Origin: SKLM01 sp964390305
GTDB taxonomy: Bacteria > Chloroflexota > Anaerolineae > B4-G1
DNA: 15,454 nt
NCBI GenBank assembly: GCA_964390305.1
Contig: CAYMHT010000061.1
Location: 1 to 15,454, forward strand
Direction of reading: 5' to 3'
Both the position numbers and the translations under genes were made by a program. Shown in pieces: positions 6,698 through 13,931 of this stretch. The first letter of the stretch is position 1. Every line of letters begins with the position of its first letter. The notes under the pieces are model-generated. The model was not told where the DNA came from. It saw only the letters and a program-made list of their open reading frames with translations, and made no database searches.

Positions 6698-7069
6698 TCA
6701 CAGAAGTGTGGCCAGGTCCTCGGCCGTCCGGCGCATATCTAGAAAGACGAGGCCAAGTTTCGCTTCCTGGTGGGCGAGCACCGTGAGCACAGCTTCCTCT
6801 CCGACAGACATCAGGATCACGTAGCCCTGGTCGCCTTTGACGTACACCTGACTGAGTGTTCCCCGCCCCAGCTCACCGGAGATGCGATCACCCAGGGAGA
6901 GCATCGCGGCAGACATGGCTGAAACGCGATCCTCCTCAACGGCCGCGGGAAGAGCCGAAGCTATGATCAACCCGTCTACGCTAACGAGTGCCGAGGCCTC
7001 GACATCTGGTGTGCTCATTTGCAGGCTGCGCAACCGGTCGACCAACCGCTCCGTCCGCGACTTCGCCAT
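6698..7069 (-). CDS. Roadblock/LC7 domain protein (MglB-like)
   Basis: A single-domain protein of 123 residues. The Roadblock/LC7 fold is recognised from the early strand SALVSVDGLIIASALP, the helix with VSAMSAAMLSLGDRISGELGRG, and the strands TLSQVYVKGDQGYVILMSVGEEAVLTVLA. Family members are homodimeric scaffolds or regulators of small Ras-like GTPases; MglB, the GTPase-activating protein for polarity GTPase MglA, is the best known. No GTPase gene lies nearby, so the partner is unknown. The open frame reaches back to an ATG at 7084, but AAGGAG (7081-7076) sits 6 bases before the ATG at 7069 and lies within the first codons of the longer version, while 7084 has no Shine-Dalgarno. I therefore place the start at 7069. 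It has its own strong promoter and sits upstream of pyrG in the same direction. Confidence 0.85.
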   Translation of the reverse strand: MAKSRTERLVDRLRSLQMSTPDVEASALVSVDGLIIASALPAAVEEDRVSAMSAAMLSLGDRISGELGRGTLSQVYVKGDQGYVILMSVGEEAVLTVLAHQEAKLGLVFLDMRRTAEDLATLL

Positions 7070-7075
7070 CTCAAA

Positions 7076-7081
7076 CTCCTT
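7076..7081 (-). promoter_or_regulatory. Shine-Dalgarno that decides the Roadblock start
   Basis: AAGGAG on the minus strand, with a 6-base gap to the ATG at 7069-7067. It supports the inner start over the ATG at 7084. Confidence 0.75.
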
Positions 7082-7219
7082 CATGCGCTACAAAGCCGTA
7101 CGGCTGCCTCGATGCTCGATGTCTAAGTCAATCGCTTAAGTAATGCAGTCTTTCGGGAGATGGCTGGCCTGCCCGGCAGCTTCAAAGCCTCCACGACTCC
7201 TGCCAACAAGATGCATTCC

Positions 7220-7248
7220 ACTATATCACGGGTGTCTTCCCGTGTCAA
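7220..7248 (-). promoter_or_regulatory. Promoter of the Roadblock gene
   Basis: On the minus strand, TTGACA (7248-7243, perfect) and TATAGT (7225-7220, 5 of 6) are separated by exactly 17 bases, giving a start near 7213 and a leader of about 145 nt. The spacer is filled by an inverted repeat (7227-7244). This is the strongest promoter in the window by consensus match. Confidence 0.8.
7227..7244. promoter_or_regulatory. Operator-like dyad inside the Roadblock promoter
   Basis: CACGGG (7227-7232) and CCCGTG (7239-7244) form a perfect 6-6-6 inverted repeat. It covers the spacer and reaches into the -35 box, where a dimeric regulator could block RNA polymerase. No regulator gene is identified in the window other than a possible NrtR-like protein. 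Confidence 0.5.
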
Positions 7249-7349
7249 CCAAAACTTGCGTTGCGCGGTGCCTGGGACCGTCGCGGCTGGAATGAACAGA
7301 CAGGAGCATATCACGGCGCCTTTTTGGGACGATACTGTGGTCTTCCTTC

Positions 7350-7377
7350 TTGTCGAGCTTGGCTGCTGGGGTATAAT
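7350..7377 (+). promoter_or_regulatory. Promoter of dinG
   Basis: A perfect -10 box TATAAT (7372-7377) has TTGTCG (7350-7355) 16 bases upstream as a 4 of 6 match to the -35 consensus. Transcription would begin near 7384 with a leader of about 88 nt before dinG. I see no clear LexA-type box near it. Confidence 0.7.
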
Positions 7378-7471
7378 CGTCCCCTGTCGCGTAGACGACT
7401 CCGTTCGGCACAGGGAACGCATAAGCGTGAAGAAGTGCAACAAGGCCCGTGCGGCCTAGAAACGAGGACCT

Positions 7472-10288
7472 ATGCCCCAGACTTACGTGGCCCTGGATCT
7501 TGAGACGACGGGCCTCGACGCTGAGCACGACGCCATTATCGAGGTCGGAGCAGCCAAGTTTCGGCAGGACGAGGAGCTTGGCACCTTCCGCACTTTCGTC
7601 GATCCTGGTCGTCGTATCCCGCACGACATCACCGTCTTAACCGGCATCACGGATCAGGACGTCAGGGGAGCCCCCCAATTGTATGAGGTTCTGCCTGATC
7701 TGAGTCGCTTCGTCGGCGAGCACCCGGTTGTGGGCCACAGTGTCGATTTCGATCTCCGCTTTCTGCAGCAACACTCCTCGCAGTTCGACAACCAGTATCT
7801 TGATACCTTCGAGCTGGCCGGCGTGCTTCTCCCCGAGGCTGATCGTTATAGCCTGAACCGTCTGGCTCAGATGTTCGATGTCGAGCTGGATCAAGCTCAT
7901 CGGGCACTCGACGATGCACGGGCAAGCTATCGCCTCTTCCGCGCCATGCTGCGTCGAGCGACCGAGCTGCCGCCTCGGATGTTGAGAGAGATCATCGACC
8001 ACGGGCAGCGAGGCGATTGGAGTGCCAGCGTTTTCTTCCGTGAGGCACTGGAGGAATCAGCCGACCGTCCGCCTGAGGAGCGGGCCACGCCGGAGCGCCT
8101 TGGCCCAGAGGGTCCTCTGTTCGCTGCCTCGGAGAGAGTGCAGCCGCTGGAGCCGGCGGACGATAAAAAGCGGTTGGATGTCGATTGCCTGGCGTCTGTT
8201 CTGGAAGAGGATGGGGCGTTTGCAGATCACTTCCCTGACTACGAGCACCGTCCGCAACAGGTAGACATGCTCCGCGCCGTCGCGGAGGCTTTCAACCAGG
8301 GTCGGCACTTGCTGGTCGAGGCGCCTACGGGCGTGGGAAAGTCTCTGGCCTACCTCATTCCCGCTGTACATTGGGCGGTTCAGAATGGTGAGCGAGTGGT
8401 CATCTCCACCAACACGATCAACCTCCAGGAACAGCTTTACCAGAAGGATGTGCCCGACCTGGAGCGCATCCTGCCGGTCGATTTCGATGTGGCAGTCCTC
8501 AAAGGCCGATCTCACTATCTGTGTCCCGCGCGCCTCCAGGCCTTGCGTCACCGGGGGGCGCGCTCTCCTGAGCAGGCCCGTGTGCTGGCCAAGGTGCTTA
8601 TCTGGCTCCTCATGACCGAGGATGGCGATGGAGATCAACTCTTTCTCCCCACAGCGCTCGAGCGAAGCATGTGGCACCGCCTCTCGGCCGACTACGAAGG
8701 CTGCGATCCAGAACAGTGTCCGTTCTTTCGGCGTGGTGTGTGTTACTTCTATCGCGCCCGCCGCGCGGCTGAGGCTGCTCACCTGATCATCGTCAACCAT
8801 GCGCTGCTTCTCGCTGACGTCGCAGTCCAGAGTCGGGCTCTTCCGGAGTATAATTATCTCATTGTGGACGAGGCCCATCATGTGGAGTCAGCCACTACCA
8901 GCGGACTCAGCTTCGAGACCGGTCGCACAAGCGTGCGGCGTCTGCTGAGCGAGATCGGGCAGGTCACCAGCAGTGGGCGGGTCACTGGTGTGATGAGCCA
9001 GGTGCTCGGCTCCTGTAGACAGGTGGACCTGCCCGAGGACGTCATGGAGGAGGTGGAACTCTCCATCGGACGGATCGGTCAAGGTGTCGACCGGGCACTG
9101 CGTCAACTGGATGTCTTCTTCGACCGCCTGCAGGACTTCGTGGAGGAGCAGAAGGGAGACCGGCGTAGCCCCTACGCTTTCCAGATGCGGGTTACGTCCG
9201 GAGTGCGAGTGCAGCCAGCCTGGGACTCGATCGAAATGGCCTGCGACGACGTCAACCTCCCCCTGAAGGATGTCGTAAGTCAGTTGGAGCGACTGGCCGG
9301 CGGCTTGGACGGGCTGGGCGCGAGTTACGACCTCCCCAACGCCGACGAGCTGCAGGTGCAGATGCTGGGGATGGCCCAGCATCTGGAGGAGGTGCGCCAG
9401 CAGATCAGCCATATGATTATGGATCCATCTTCATCCCTGATCTACTGGCTCGAGATGCAGCCGAATCGAGATCATCTCAGTCTGCATGCTGCCCCACTAC
9501 ACGTCGGGCCCTTGGTGGAGGAGCACCTCTTCAATAAGAAGCGGTCGTTGGTCCTGACTTCGGCCACACTTCGCACCAGCGGCACCTTCGATTTCCTGCG
9601 TGAACGATTGCACGCCTGGGACGCTAACGAGCTGGCAGTCGGCTCGCCGTTCGACTACGAGAGCTCGACGCTCTTTTACATCGTCGACGATATTCCCGAG
9701 CCAGGTGAACGAGGGTATCAGCGCATGGTGGCCCAGGGCATGGCGGCGCTGTTTCGCGCGACGGAGGGTCGGGCACTGGCGCTATTCACCTCCTACCGGC
9801 AGCTGCGCGCCACCCTTCGAGCGATTAAAGCCCCGCTGGCTCAGGCCGGGATCACAGTCCAGGCGCAAGGCGAAGGCGTCTCCCGAGCGCAGCTTCTCGA
9901 CAACTTCCGCACGGGCGACCGACGAGTGCTGCTTGGCACCAGAAGCTTCTGGGAGGGAGTAGACGTCCCTGGCGACCCGCTGAGCTGCCTGGCGATTGCC
10001 AAGCTTCCCTTTAGCGTCCCCAGTGACCCTGTTTTCGCTGCACGGGCGGAGACCTTCCAGCAGCCGTTCCGAGATTTTGCCGTACCTGAGACCATCCTGC
10101 GCTTCCTGCAGGGCTTCGGTCGTCTGATCCGTACTCGGGACGATCGTGGGGTTGTCGCCTGTTTCGACAGGCGGCTGCTGACCAAATCCTATGGACCGTT
10201 CTTCATGGATTCGCTGCCCAGTCCGACGATTCGCCGTGGCTCAATCACGCAGTTGTCTAAAGCTGCCGCCGAGTGGTTGGAGCAATGA
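7472..10288 (+). CDS. dinG: DinG-family helicase with N-terminal DEDDh exonuclease
   Basis: A 938-residue superfamily 2 helicase of the XPD/DinG group, acting on DNA in repair or on replication-blocking structures. Residues 1-165 form a DnaQ-like 3'-5' exonuclease with all DEDDh residues present: D9 and E11 (ALDLETTG), D94 (VDFDLRF), H143 and D148 (HRALDDA). After a linker, the helicase has Walker A at 284-291 (APTGVGKS), DEAH at 466-469, SAT at 697-699, and motif VI at about 881-889 (GFGRLIRTR). Four cysteines, C351, C411, C416 and C424, lie between Walker A and DEAH with spacing like the 4Fe-4S cluster of E. coli DinG and XPD. Exonuclease fusions are common in Gram-positive-type DinG proteins. 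ATG at 7472 lies just after GAGGA, rather close for a Shine-Dalgarno. It is convergent with the exported-protein gene, 45 bases away. Confidence 0.95.
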   Translation: MPQTYVALDLETTGLDAEHDAIIEVGAAKFRQDEELGTFRTFVDPGRRIPHDITVLTGITDQDVRGAPQLYEVLPDLSRFVGEHPVVGHSVDFDLRFLQQHSSQFDNQYLDTFELAGVLLPEADRYSLNRLAQMFDVELDQAHRALDDARASYRLFRAMLRRATELPPRMLREIIDHGQRGDWSASVFFREALEESADRPPEERATPERLGPEGPLFAASERVQPLEPADDKKRLDVDCLASVLEEDGAFADHFPDYEHRPQQVDMLRAVAEAFNQGRHLLVEAPTGVGKSLAYLIPAVHWAVQNGERVVISTNTINLQEQLYQKDVPDLERILPVDFDVAVLKGRSHYLCPARLQALRHRGARSPEQARVLAKVLIWLLMTEDGDGDQLFLPTALERSMWHRLSADYEGCDPEQCPFFRRGVCYFYRARRAAEAAHLIIVNHALLLADVAVQSRALPEYNYLIVDEAHHVESATTSGLSFETGRTSVRRLLSEIGQVTSSGRVTGVMSQVLGSCRQVDLPEDVMEEVELSIGRIGQGVDRALRQLDVFFDRLQDFVEEQKGDRRSPYAFQMRVTSGVRVQPAWDSIEMACDDVNLPLKDVVSQLERLAGGLDGLGASYDLPNADELQVQMLGMAQHLEEVRQQISHMIMDPSSSLIYWLEMQPNRDHLSLHAAPLHVGPLVEEHLFNKKRSLVLTSATLRTSGTFDFLRERLHAWDANELAVGSPFDYESSTLFYIVDDIPEPGERGYQRMVAQGMAALFRATEGRALALFTSYRQLRATLRAIKAPLAQAGITVQAQGEGVSRAQLLDNFRTGDRRVLLGTRSFWEGVDVPGDPLSCLAIAKLPFSVPSDPVFAARAETFQQPFRDFAVPETILRFLQGFGRLIRTRDDRGVVACFDRRLLTKSYGPFFMDSLPSPTIRRGSITQLSKAAAEWLEQ

Positions 10289-10333
10289 GACGACGTTCTC
10301 TGCTCCGTGCCAGCGGATCTTCTGGAGTCGGCT

Positions 10334-11464
10334 TCACCGGATGACAATGTCCAGCGTATAGTCGATTGCTTCCATCCTGGCAGCGCTCGTCAGCGTGATG
10401 AAGTAGTCCTGGGACCCGGGCAATGAGGGGATCGTCAGCTTGCTTTCGCCAGCCGGGAGCTCCCAGGCGGAGCCGTCTTCTGTCCCCCATACGTGGATTC
10501 TCATCTGAACGGGGGAGATCTCTATCTCCAACGTGCGACCTTCACTCACACCAAGGGCATACCGGAATCGGTGGGTGTCTGCCTTCAGGGTCCCCGTTAT
10601 CCTCGCCGAGGCGGTGCCGGACTGGAGTTGAATTCGAGGGCACCTGACCGTGAAGGGCTCATCGTTCTCGTCGTACAACTTCGGATCTTCACTGCTGGAG
10701 ATCCTTATCCGCATGGCATCTGATCTCGCCACGCCGAAGTCGCTGACCAGGCCCACGGGAATCTGCCAGACATACTGTCCGGATGCAGCGGCGACCGCGA
10801 GCGCCAGATGACCCAGAGGCTTGCCCCCGGAGGCGATCTCAATGTCGACTTCCTCCACGCCCGATGAGCGCCAGGCGACGTGGTGGGTTGAGCCCTCCGA
10901 CCATTCCTCGCCGCCATTTGGCGAGATGACCGCGATCGACGCCTCAGGCGACGGTGGAGCGAGCCTGACGGTCAGGGTGTAAGCGGTGGCCTCGATCGCG
11001 TTGACCTCGATGAAATAGTCTTGCGTGGTCGGCAGCTCGCCGCGCCAAGACTTTTCCTCATAGACATACCGTTTGAGAGGAATGCCGTCAGCTCCCACGA
11101 CGGTCAGACCGACCTGCTTCGGAGCGTCGATCACGAGGTCCAATGTCTGCCCTTCCTGCGCGCGCAGCACGTAGTGATCACTCTCGTAGTCGTTGAGGTG
11201 ACCGTTGAACGTCTCCCACGGGGCGCCCGGTGCGAACTGGATGCGAGCGGCCTCCGGCGCAGCTATCGTTGGTGAAGGGGTTGGAGTTGGCTGGGCCGTG
11301 GACGTCATAATGGGTTTCCCCGTCGGCCGTAGGGGCGTGGCACTTGACGGGGGTCGCTCTCCAGGGCTGACGGCGGTGTTGGCCGGTGGCGTTTCAGGTG
11401 CCAAGCAGCGGGCCATGGACATCACAAGGACGAGGAAGGATAGCAGCGCGCTTTTTTCTGTCAA
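10334..11464 (-). CDS. Exported protein of unknown function with PPC-like and Kre9/KNH-like domains
   Basis: A 376-residue predicted exported protein. A hydrophobic N-terminus (about 6-18) ends at C20 in the context MARC; a lipoprotein is possible, but Arg just before the Cys is unusual for a lipobox. A Thr/Pro/Ser-rich stretch (about 22-70) then acts as a spacer from the membrane. Residues about 82-168 resemble a PPC (pre-peptidase C-terminal) beta-sandwich (DYESDHYVLRAQEGQTLDL, later LPTTQDYFIEV and YTLTVRL). Residues about 175-273 match the Kre9/KNH-type repeat (ISPNGGEEWSEG, VAWRSSG, GQYVWQIP). The C-terminus (about 283-376) looks like a second PPC-like unit. No enzyme motif is visible, so binding of carbohydrate or protein at the surface is only inference. 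The start is TTG at 11464, supported by AGGAGA 8 bases upstream. It is 43 bases after the DUF58 gene and probably co-transcribed with it. Confidence 0.75.
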   Translation of the reverse strand: MTEKSALLSFLVLVMSMARCLAPETPPANTAVSPGERPPSSATPLRPTGKPIMTSTAQPTPTPSPTIAAPEAARIQFAPGAPWETFNGHLNDYESDHYVLRAQEGQTLDLVIDAPKQVGLTVVGADGIPLKRYVYEEKSWRGELPTTQDYFIEVNAIEATAYTLTVRLAPPSPEASIAVISPNGGEEWSEGSTHHVAWRSSGVEEVDIEIASGGKPLGHLALAVAAASGQYVWQIPVGLVSDFGVARSDAMRIRISSSEDPKLYDENDEPFTVRCPRIQLQSGTASARITGTLKADTHRFRYALGVSEGRTLEIEISPVQMRIHVWGTEDGSAWELPAGESKLTIPSLPGSQDYFITLTSAARMEAIDYTLDIVIR

Positions 11465-11507
11465 GAGCCGTCTCTCCTATTCACCGGGCGGAGTCGCAGT
11501 GGCGCAG

Positions 11508-12812
11508 CTAGACTCGAGCCGACGCTGTAGTCCGGGATGATGTGGACATGGCGTTCAGCGACTGGACGAGTGGGACGCTCTCACGCACGACCACCGTGGG
11601 AATGCTGGCCGCCATGAGACCATTCTTGACTCTATCAGCGTCGGCAGCGCCACTGAAGCTCGCTGCATCGACCAGGATAGCAAGAACGCGCAGCCCGCGG
11701 TCACGAAGATAAAGCGCGCTCTCGACCCAGTCGTACTGCGTCGAAGGGCTGATGGCGACAACCGTCGTCCCTCGCGCCAGGCGGCTGCCTTCAGCGCTCA
11801 GGACGTGACTGAAGGGCACTGCGCTCTCGGCGTGGAGCATGGCCAGTGTCTCAAGGAGCTTGATCTGCTGACGTCGTTCCCGGTCGGCCTGGATGACCTC
11901 GCGTCGCTGTCCGTAAGCGACCAATCCAACGGCATACTGCTCTCGTATGAACGCGTTTGCCACCGAGGCCGCTGCCGTTATGGCGTACTCTTCCGTGCTC
12001 GGTGGTAGACGGAATTCCTCGACTCGTTTCCACAGCGGCTTCTGTATGTCCCGTCCTGCGGATGCTTCTGTGCTTCCTTCCATCGTTGCATGGACGCCGG
12101 CTTCCATGTCGAGAAAGACCCAGATGTTGGACATTGGGTCCAACTCGAACTCCTTGACGATCAGCCGGTTCTTGCGGGCCGTAGATGCCCAGTGGATGCG
12201 CGAGAAGCTATCACCTGGGACGTAATCTCGCACGCCAGCAGCGTTAGGCGTCACGTAGTGTGTGCGCCGACGAAGGGCGTCTCCCCCGGGGAGGGGTCCT
12301 CTGGGTGGCGGTAAGCCGTCCACGGGCAGGACCGCGGGGTATACCACCATGCGGCTCGTCCGGGCGAGGCCCCGTCGGCGTTCAAACAGCCCCAACGGAT
12401 CATTCCCAGAGATCGTCACTGGACCGAGTCGAAAATCACCGCGCTCCTCGCACAGCGTGCGTACCCGCCAGTCGAAGGTCTGACCAGCTCCGAGGCCGTG
12501 TACCACGCGGCTGGCGCGGTGACCAGGCAGCGAGGATCCGTCGTGAACGACCACGAGGAGCTTGGGCAGCCAGGACGTGTTCGTCACCGCCAGTTGCTCC
12601 TCCATCACGCGACCCACCTGGGCACGCTGGGCGCGCGTGTAACGTCTGAGGCGCAGTCCGTACAGCGACGACCACGCCCACACTGCCGAGATCAGGAGTA
12701 TGGCAAAGAGCAGATACGTCAGTCGGTAGTAGATCTCGCGGCCGGTGACCAGCGTCAGCGCCAGACCAACTACCGCAAGGCCCAGAACAACCCATGCTCG
12801 CCGAAGACGCAT
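11508..12812 (-). CDS. DUF58 family membrane protein
   Basis: A 434-residue DUF58 protein. Two hydrophobic helices (about 6-23 and 31-50) hold it in the membrane. A beta-rich region follows, and then the family signature RDYVPGDSFSRIHWASTAR (195-213). Residues about 228-415 form a von Willebrand A-like domain beginning IWVFLDME, where the metal-site motif DxSxS is not kept. DUF58 proteins are almost always beside a MoxR ATPase, often with transglutaminase-like proteins, and are thought to be clients or adaptors for MoxR in envelope processes; the molecular function is not established. ATG at 12812 has a modest AAGGGA about 9 bases upstream, next to a small hairpin (12825-12838). The gene follows MoxR after 102 bases. 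Confidence 0.9.
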   Translation of the reverse strand: MRLRRAWVVLGLAVVGLALTLVTGREIYYRLTYLLFAILLISAVWAWSSLYGLRLRRYTRAQRAQVGRVMEEQLAVTNTSWLPKLLVVVHDGSSLPGHRASRVVHGLGAGQTFDWRVRTLCEERGDFRLGPVTISGNDPLGLFERRRGLARTSRMVVYPAVLPVDGLPPPRGPLPGGDALRRRTHYVTPNAAGVRDYVPGDSFSRIHWASTARKNRLIVKEFELDPMSNIWVFLDMEAGVHATMEGSTEASAGRDIQKPLWKRVEEFRLPPSTEEYAITAAASVANAFIREQYAVGLVAYGQRREVIQADRERRQQIKLLETLAMLHAESAVPFSHVLSAEGSRLARGTTVVAISPSTQYDWVESALYLRDRGLRVLAILVDAASFSGAADADRVKNGLMAASIPTVVVRESVPLVQSLNAMSTSSRTTASARV

Positions 12813-12914
12813 CGTCAGCGATCCCTTCTCAGGAGAAGCTTGGTGCTCGCCGGCTTGCGTGCCCGGACCAGTTCCAAGGGCGGTTTGTCTGGCTCCTGGT
12901 TATCTGTGGCTGTC

Positions 12915-13874
12915 TCAATGTGGGCGCACATCCGCTCCGGGAACCGGTAGCGAGTCCAGAATCTCACCCATCACCGTCTCGCCGGTGACGTCCTTCAGAC
13001 GCGCTGAGGGGCTGACAATCAGTCGGTGGCCCAGCGTTGGTATGGCCAGGTGTTTGATGTCGTCGGGCAGCACGTAGTCACGCCCTCGCATCGCAGCCCA
13101 AGCTTGACCGGTACGGTAGAGCGCCAGGGAACCGCGGGGGCTGGCTCCCAGGTAGATGTCTGGGTGATGACGCGTCCGCTGGATCATGTCCACGATATAC
13201 TGCTTGATCAACGCGTCTACGTACACGTCCTTGAGCGCCTCCTGGGCAGCCAGAAGATCGGCAACAGGGAGCACCTGTTCGACCTGCGTCACCGGGTGGA
13301 CGTAGCGCTGAGACTCGAGAATGGCGATCTCAGCTTCCGGCCTCGGATAGCCGAGCCGGATGCGCATCAAGAAGCGGTCGAGTTGGGCCTCTGGGAGAGG
13401 GAATGTGCCCTCGTACTCGATCGGGTTCTGAGTCGCCAGGACCAGGAATGGTTCCGGTAACACGTGAGTCACCCCGTCAACTGTGACCTGGAGTTCCTGC
13501 ATCGCCTCCAGTAGCGCAGCCTGGGTCTTCGGCGTGGCGCGGTTGATCTCGTCGGTCAGCACAATCTGGGCCATAACCGGACCAGGGCGGAACTCGAACT
13601 CGCGTGTCTTCTGGTTGAAGATCGACACCCCCGTGACGTCCGAAGGGAGCATATCGGGGGTGAACTGAATGCGGCTAAAGTGACAGCCGAGTGATTTGGC
13701 CAGCGATCGGGCCAGCATCGTCTTACCCACACCGGGCACATCCTCGATGAGGATGTGGCCCTGCGATAGCAGACCGACGAGGACCAACTCAATCGCTTCT
13801 TCCTTCCCGATAATGACCTGCTCGACGTTCGTGACCAGCCTCTCGGCAACGATCTGTACTCTTTCGATATCCAT
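12915..13874 (-). CDS. MoxR family AAA+ ATPase
   Basis: A 319-residue cytosolic AAA+ ATPase of the MoxR/AAA_3 family, of usual length. Walker A is at 46-52 (VPGVGKT), Walker B at 105-109 (VLTDE) followed by INRATPKTQAALLEAMQE, sensor 1 is the Asn in ATQNP (150), and GASPRGS (244-249) carries the sensor 2 Arg. Family members are chaperone-like and mature or activate partner proteins, often von Willebrand A-domain proteins encoded alongside. The neighbouring DUF58 gene with its von Willebrand A-like fold is the obvious partner. AAGGAG 6 bases before the ATG makes the start certain. It is 57 bases after the NUDIX gene. Confidence 0.96.
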   Translation of the reverse strand: MDIERVQIVAERLVTNVEQVIIGKEEAIELVLVGLLSQGHILIEDVPGVGKTMLARSLAKSLGCHFSRIQFTPDMLPSDVTGVSIFNQKTREFEFRPGPVMAQIVLTDEINRATPKTQAALLEAMQELQVTVDGVTHVLPEPFLVLATQNPIEYEGTFPLPEAQLDRFLMRIRLGYPRPEAEIAILESQRYVHPVTQVEQVLPVADLLAAQEALKDVYVDALIKQYIVDMIQRTRHHPDIYLGASPRGSLALYRTGQAWAAMRGRDYVLPDDIKHLAIPTLGHRLIVSPSARLKDVTGETVMGEILDSLPVPGADVRPH

Positions 13875-13931
13875 GCAGTCTCCTTCACCTATTGGCGTGT
13901 GTAAGTCATTCCGCTGCTCACTGGATGTACG

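Larger units (their letters stand above)
7070..7471. other. Regulatory region between Roadblock gene and dinG
   Basis: About 400 bases hold no gene I can support. They contain two promoters facing away from each other (leftward at 7248-7220, rightward at 7350-7377), a perfect dyad inside the leftward one, a 12-bp palindrome (7094-7105) in the Roadblock leader, and a small GC hairpin (7443-7457) just before dinG. The 100 bases between the two promoters show nothing I recognise. Confidence 0.6.

Noticed and set aside
7094..7105. Palindrome AGCCGTACGGCT in the Roadblock leader
   Set aside because: No loop, no link to promoter elements, and nothing in the context indicating a binding site; kept only as a note.
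7382..7415. CCCTGT/ACAGGG pairing in the dinG leader
   Set aside because: The predicted transcription start (about 7384) falls inside the left arm, and the 22-base loop is large, so the stem is unlikely to form as drawn.
7123..7459. Overlapping small open frames on both strands in the Roadblock-dinG gap
   Set aside because: They run through both promoters, have no ribosome sites, and show biased or low-complexity products unlike real proteins.
8057..8881. Minus-strand open frame of 274 codons inside dinG
   Set aside because: Antisense to conserved helicase sequence including the Walker A and Fe-S regions; no ribosome site or family resemblance.
12825..12838. CTTCTCAGGAGAAG inverted repeat before the DUF58 gene
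   Set aside because: Only a 5-bp stem with a 4-base loop is feasible. It abuts the ribosome site, but such a weak stem is not enough to claim control.
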